From assembly GCA_047639615.1 (NCBI GenBank), contig JBLIOL010000277.1, positions 1 to 7,438 of the forward strand: DNA of 7,438 nucleotides, read 5' to 3'. The notes under the pieces were generated by a model that ran no database searches, was not told the DNA's origin, and worked only from the letters and a program-made list of their open reading frames with translations. Shown here in pieces: positions 5,670 to 7,438 of the stretch (position 1 is the first letter of the stretch; the number at the start of each line of letters is the position of its first letter). This DNA comes from CAYWNK01 sp047639615. GTDB taxonomy: Bacteria; Planctomycetota; UBA1135; GCA-002686595. The position numbers and the translations under genes are program-made.

Positions 5670-6507
5670 CTACTGGAAATCGACTTCGGTGGCGTCGGTG
5701 AAGTTCGAGGTGGGCGAACCGTTCACGAAGTCCCGGTGCCAGCACTGGAAGTTCCAAGTGTCGCCGGCCAACACGCTGACGCCGTTCGTGGGGGGCTCGG
5801 GGAAGTCGCCGAGGGGCATCTGCAGGGCGAATACGCCGCCCGCGATGGCCCCAACTTCACCGGCGCGGTTGAAGCGCGCGATATCGCCGAGGACGCAGAG
5901 GTTGCCCTGGCTGCCGCCGGGGTTGGCCACGAAGCCTTGGGTGCGGCTAGCGAGCAGGTAGGCGAACTGGCCGTCCGGCAGCTGGCTGGCGGTGATGAGC
6001 AGGTCGTTGTCGGCAACGACGCTGCTTCCGGAAGCAGCGATGATGCCGGGCATGCCGCTGCTGTTGACAGCGCCAGGACCACAGTAGTTGGTGCCGAAGC
6101 CACCGCCGCCATCAGCGCCGGAGACGATCAGGTCGTAGGGGCCACAGTCAGGACCGGAGGAGGAGGGCCAGACGTTGATCTTGGCGATCACGCGGGCCTG
6201 TGAACCGGTGTTGTTGGTCCAGAAAATCTGCTCGTTGTCGGCGGTGGTGTAACCGCAGGCAATCGAGTTGTTGCAGCCCACGTCGCCGTTGGCGAAGGGC
6301 TCACAGAAGCCGTCGAGGTAGAGGATGATGTCCACATCGCCGGTCAGCAGGTTGCCGATCGTGTCGAGTTGGATGGTGTCGCCGTCAGCCACGAAGAAGC
6401 TGAAGTAGTCCCAGTCCGTCTTCGAGGTCCAGAGTCCGGGGTAGGTGCCGTCTCCGAGGGAAACCTCCATGCCGCAGTCGTCGTTCTCTTCGAACATGTC
6501 GTCCATT
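5670..6507 (-). repeat. Directly repeated ~838-bp block, copy 2 (partner at 4153-4990)
   Basis: This is the second copy of the 3' block, in the larger exported protein gene. It is in the same orientation as copy 1, so recombination between them would delete 1517 bp and fuse the 5' part of this gene to the 3' part of the smaller one. Past 6507 the match to the smaller gene stops and resumes only at about 7236, after the two extra repeat units. Confidence 0.85.
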
Positions 6508-7438
6508 GCGGTGAAGCAGGGATCCGGTGCCGAGGAGATGTCCATGTCGTAGTCAGTGCACGAATCGCTGACGTTCGGGTTAGCAAAGACCTCGACAATG
6601 AAGTCGGCTGTGACACCGTTGTTGGTGTAGGTCAGTCCGTCGCCGAAGGGGGACAGGATCAGAGCGCAGGAGCTGTCGTACAAGCGCAGCTCAACGTCAC
6701 CGTTGTTGCTGAGAGCGTCGAGGCAGATCACGGTCAGGATGTCACCGGCGACCACGTTGACGCGATAGAAGTCGGCGTCACTGACGCTGGTGAAGAGGCC
6801 CGGGTAGTTGCCGGAAGTCAGGACCACTGCCGTCTGGCAGGTGTCATTGTCCTCGAGAGCATCGTCCGTTGCCATGAAGCAGGGGTCCGGCACGAGGCTG
6901 ACGTCCATGTTGTAGAGGCTGCACTGATCCGATGAGGTGGGATCGGCGTAGATCTCGACGATGTAGTTCGCTGTGGCACCGGGGTTGGCGAAGGTAAAGC
7001 CGTCGGTGTTAAAGTCCTGAATCAGGTTGCAGCCGGCGTCGTACAGGCGCAGGTCGATGTCGCCATTGTTGTTCAGCGCATCCAGGCAGGTGACCGTCAG
7101 GATCTCGCCGATCGGGAGGTTGATGCTGTAGAAGTCGCCGTCCGTAGTGCTCGTGAAGAGACCCGGGTAGTTGCCGGCGCCGAGGGCAACCGCGGTTAGG
7201 CAGGTGTCGTTGTCTTCGAAAGAGTCGTCGGTGCCGCTGGTGCAGGGGTCGACGTAGGTGGCGATGTTGAGCGTGCCTGCGCCAAAGCTGGAGCCGTAGC
7301 CACCAACTTGGACTAGGAACTGGTCACCAGCGGTGGCGCCGAGGATGCGCACGCGGCTCTGCAGGCCGGAGGTGTCGTCGTTGTAGCCGAGGCAGGTGGC
7401 GCTGCAGTCGAAGCCGGCGTGGATCGAGAGCTTCGTGT
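5670..7438 (-). CDS. Exported PPC-repeat protein, at least three repeat units (5' partial)
   Basis: This is a paralog of the 436-aa gene downstream, of unknown function; its start and any signal peptide lie beyond the right edge. The frame is open to position 7436, giving 588 visible residues. The GTG at 7352 is an internal valine, since the 28 codons upstream of it (TKLSIHAGFDCSATC...) match the N-terminal domain of the paralog. In order: the end of the beta-rich N-domain (to 7251), two near-equal PPC-like units of 121 residues each (7250-6888 and 6887-6525), a third PPC-like unit from 6524, and a C-terminal module from FGTNYCGPG to TEVDFQ. Units open with a DPC...DD..EDNDTC motif and contain NNGD[IV][DE]LRLYD, resembling the EPNDT and GDxDLYLYD marks of pre-peptidase C-terminal (PPC) domains. 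No protease or other catalytic domain is visible. Secretion and cell-surface location are inferred from the paralog's signal peptide. Confidence 0.82.
   Translation of the reverse strand, partial: TKLSIHAGFDCSATCLGYNDDTSGLQSRVRILGATAGDQFLVQVGGYGSSFGAGTLNIATYVDPCTSGTDDSFEDNDTCLTAVALGAGNYPGLFTSTTDGDFYSINLPIGEILTVTCLDALNNNGDIDLRLYDAGCNLIQDFNTDGFTFANPGATANYIVEIYADPTSSDQCSLYNMDVSLVPDPCFMATDDALEDNDTCQTAVVLTSGNYPGLFTSVSDADFYRVNVVAGDILTVICLDALSNNGDVELRLYDSSCALILSPFGDGLTYTNNGVTADFIVEVFANPNVSDSCTDYDMDISSAPDPCFTAMDDMFEENDDCGMEVSLGDGTYPGLWTSKTDWDYFSFFVADGDTIQLDTIGNLLTGDVDIILYLDGFCEPFANGDVGCNNSIACGYTTADNEQIFWTNNTGSQARVIAKINVWPSSSGPDCGPYDLIVSGADGGGGFGTNYCGPGAVNSSGMPGIIAASGSSVVADNDLLITASQLPDGQFAYLLASRTQGFVANPGGSQGNLCVLGDIARFNRAGEVGAIAGGVFALQMPLGDFPEPPTNGVSVLAGDTWNFQCWHRDFVNGSPTSNFTDATEVDFQ
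6525..7250 (-). repeat. Two tandem 363-bp (121-codon) PPC-like units inside the larger exported protein gene
   Basis: Unit 1 is 7250-6888 and unit 2 is 6887-6525; each encodes exactly 121 residues from one DPC to the next. Both carry Cys at unit positions 3, 17, 55, 74 and 110, and share GNYPGLFTS, D.DFY, ILTV.CLDAL and NNGD..LRLYD. The paralog at 4153-5463 lacks both units in register. The equal lengths indicate duplication without later indels. Confidence 0.85.

Noticed and set aside
5593..5670. Insertion-sequence end or attachment site between the paralogs
   Set aside because: There is no transposase, no flanking target duplication, and the inverted repeats are a tight hairpin as expected at a transcript end.
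5464..5757. In-frame 98-residue N-terminal extension of the 436-aa exported protein back to a start at 5757
   Set aside because: It would overlap the 3' end of the neighbouring gene and cross its terminator hairpin. The translation is arginine- and proline-rich with no fold, and a clean signal peptide begins at 5463.
5670..7352. Taking GTG 7352 as the start of the larger exported protein
   Set aside because: The frame stays open to the window edge, and the upstream codons match the paralog's N-terminal domain, so the gene is simply cut by the edge.

Overview
This high-GC window looks like chromosomal DNA of a planctomycete-like marine or environmental bacterium. That placement is inference. 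It rests on two large secreted, cysteine-containing proteins built from PPC-like beta-sandwich repeats, with a shared C-terminal module (FGTNYCGPG ... SNFTDA) of a style I associate with Planctomycetota. The weak or missing Shine-Dalgarno sequence before some genes agrees with this but proves little.

Layout, left to right. Positions 1-257 (+) hold the 3' end of hisS, encoding the anticodon-binding domain of histidyl-tRNA synthetase. Positions 258-417 are a convergent intergenic region. It contains tandem 18-bp repeats and one arm of a long imperfect inverted repeat, whose two ends run into the stop-codon regions of both flanking genes. Positions 418-4056 (-) are a compact operon transcribed zwf -> pgl -> gnd. 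These three genes encode the whole oxidative branch of the pentose phosphate pathway: glucose-6-phosphate to 6-phosphogluconolactone to 6-phosphogluconate to ribulose-5-phosphate, with reduced nicotinamide cofactor produced at the first and third steps. Positions 4057-4152 carry a rho-independent-type terminator for the next gene upstream and must also hold any dedicated zwf promoter.

Positions 4153-7438 (-) hold two tandem paralogous genes for exported proteins. The downstream copy (4153-5463, 436 aa) is complete: signal peptide, N-terminal beta-rich domain, one PPC-like unit and a C-terminal module. The upstream copy (5670 to beyond 7438) is cut by the window edge and has the same plan plus exactly two extra 121-residue PPC-like units. 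The offset between the two genes changes from 1517 bp in the 3' part to 2243 bp in the 5' part, a difference of 726 bp = 2 x 363, so they differ by a clean gain or loss of two repeat units. The intergenic region between them (5464-5669) has a perfect 14-bp-stem hairpin and a weak promoter candidate.

The most distinctive points are the inverted repeat joining the hisS and gnd 3' ends, the in-register modular expansion of the exported paralogs with a strongly conserved C-terminal module, and a 6-phosphogluconate dehydrogenase whose cofactor loop lacks the usual NADP-type Asn-Arg-Ser/Thr and instead has an Asp. I see no RNA genes, CRISPR arrays, transposases or phage genes.
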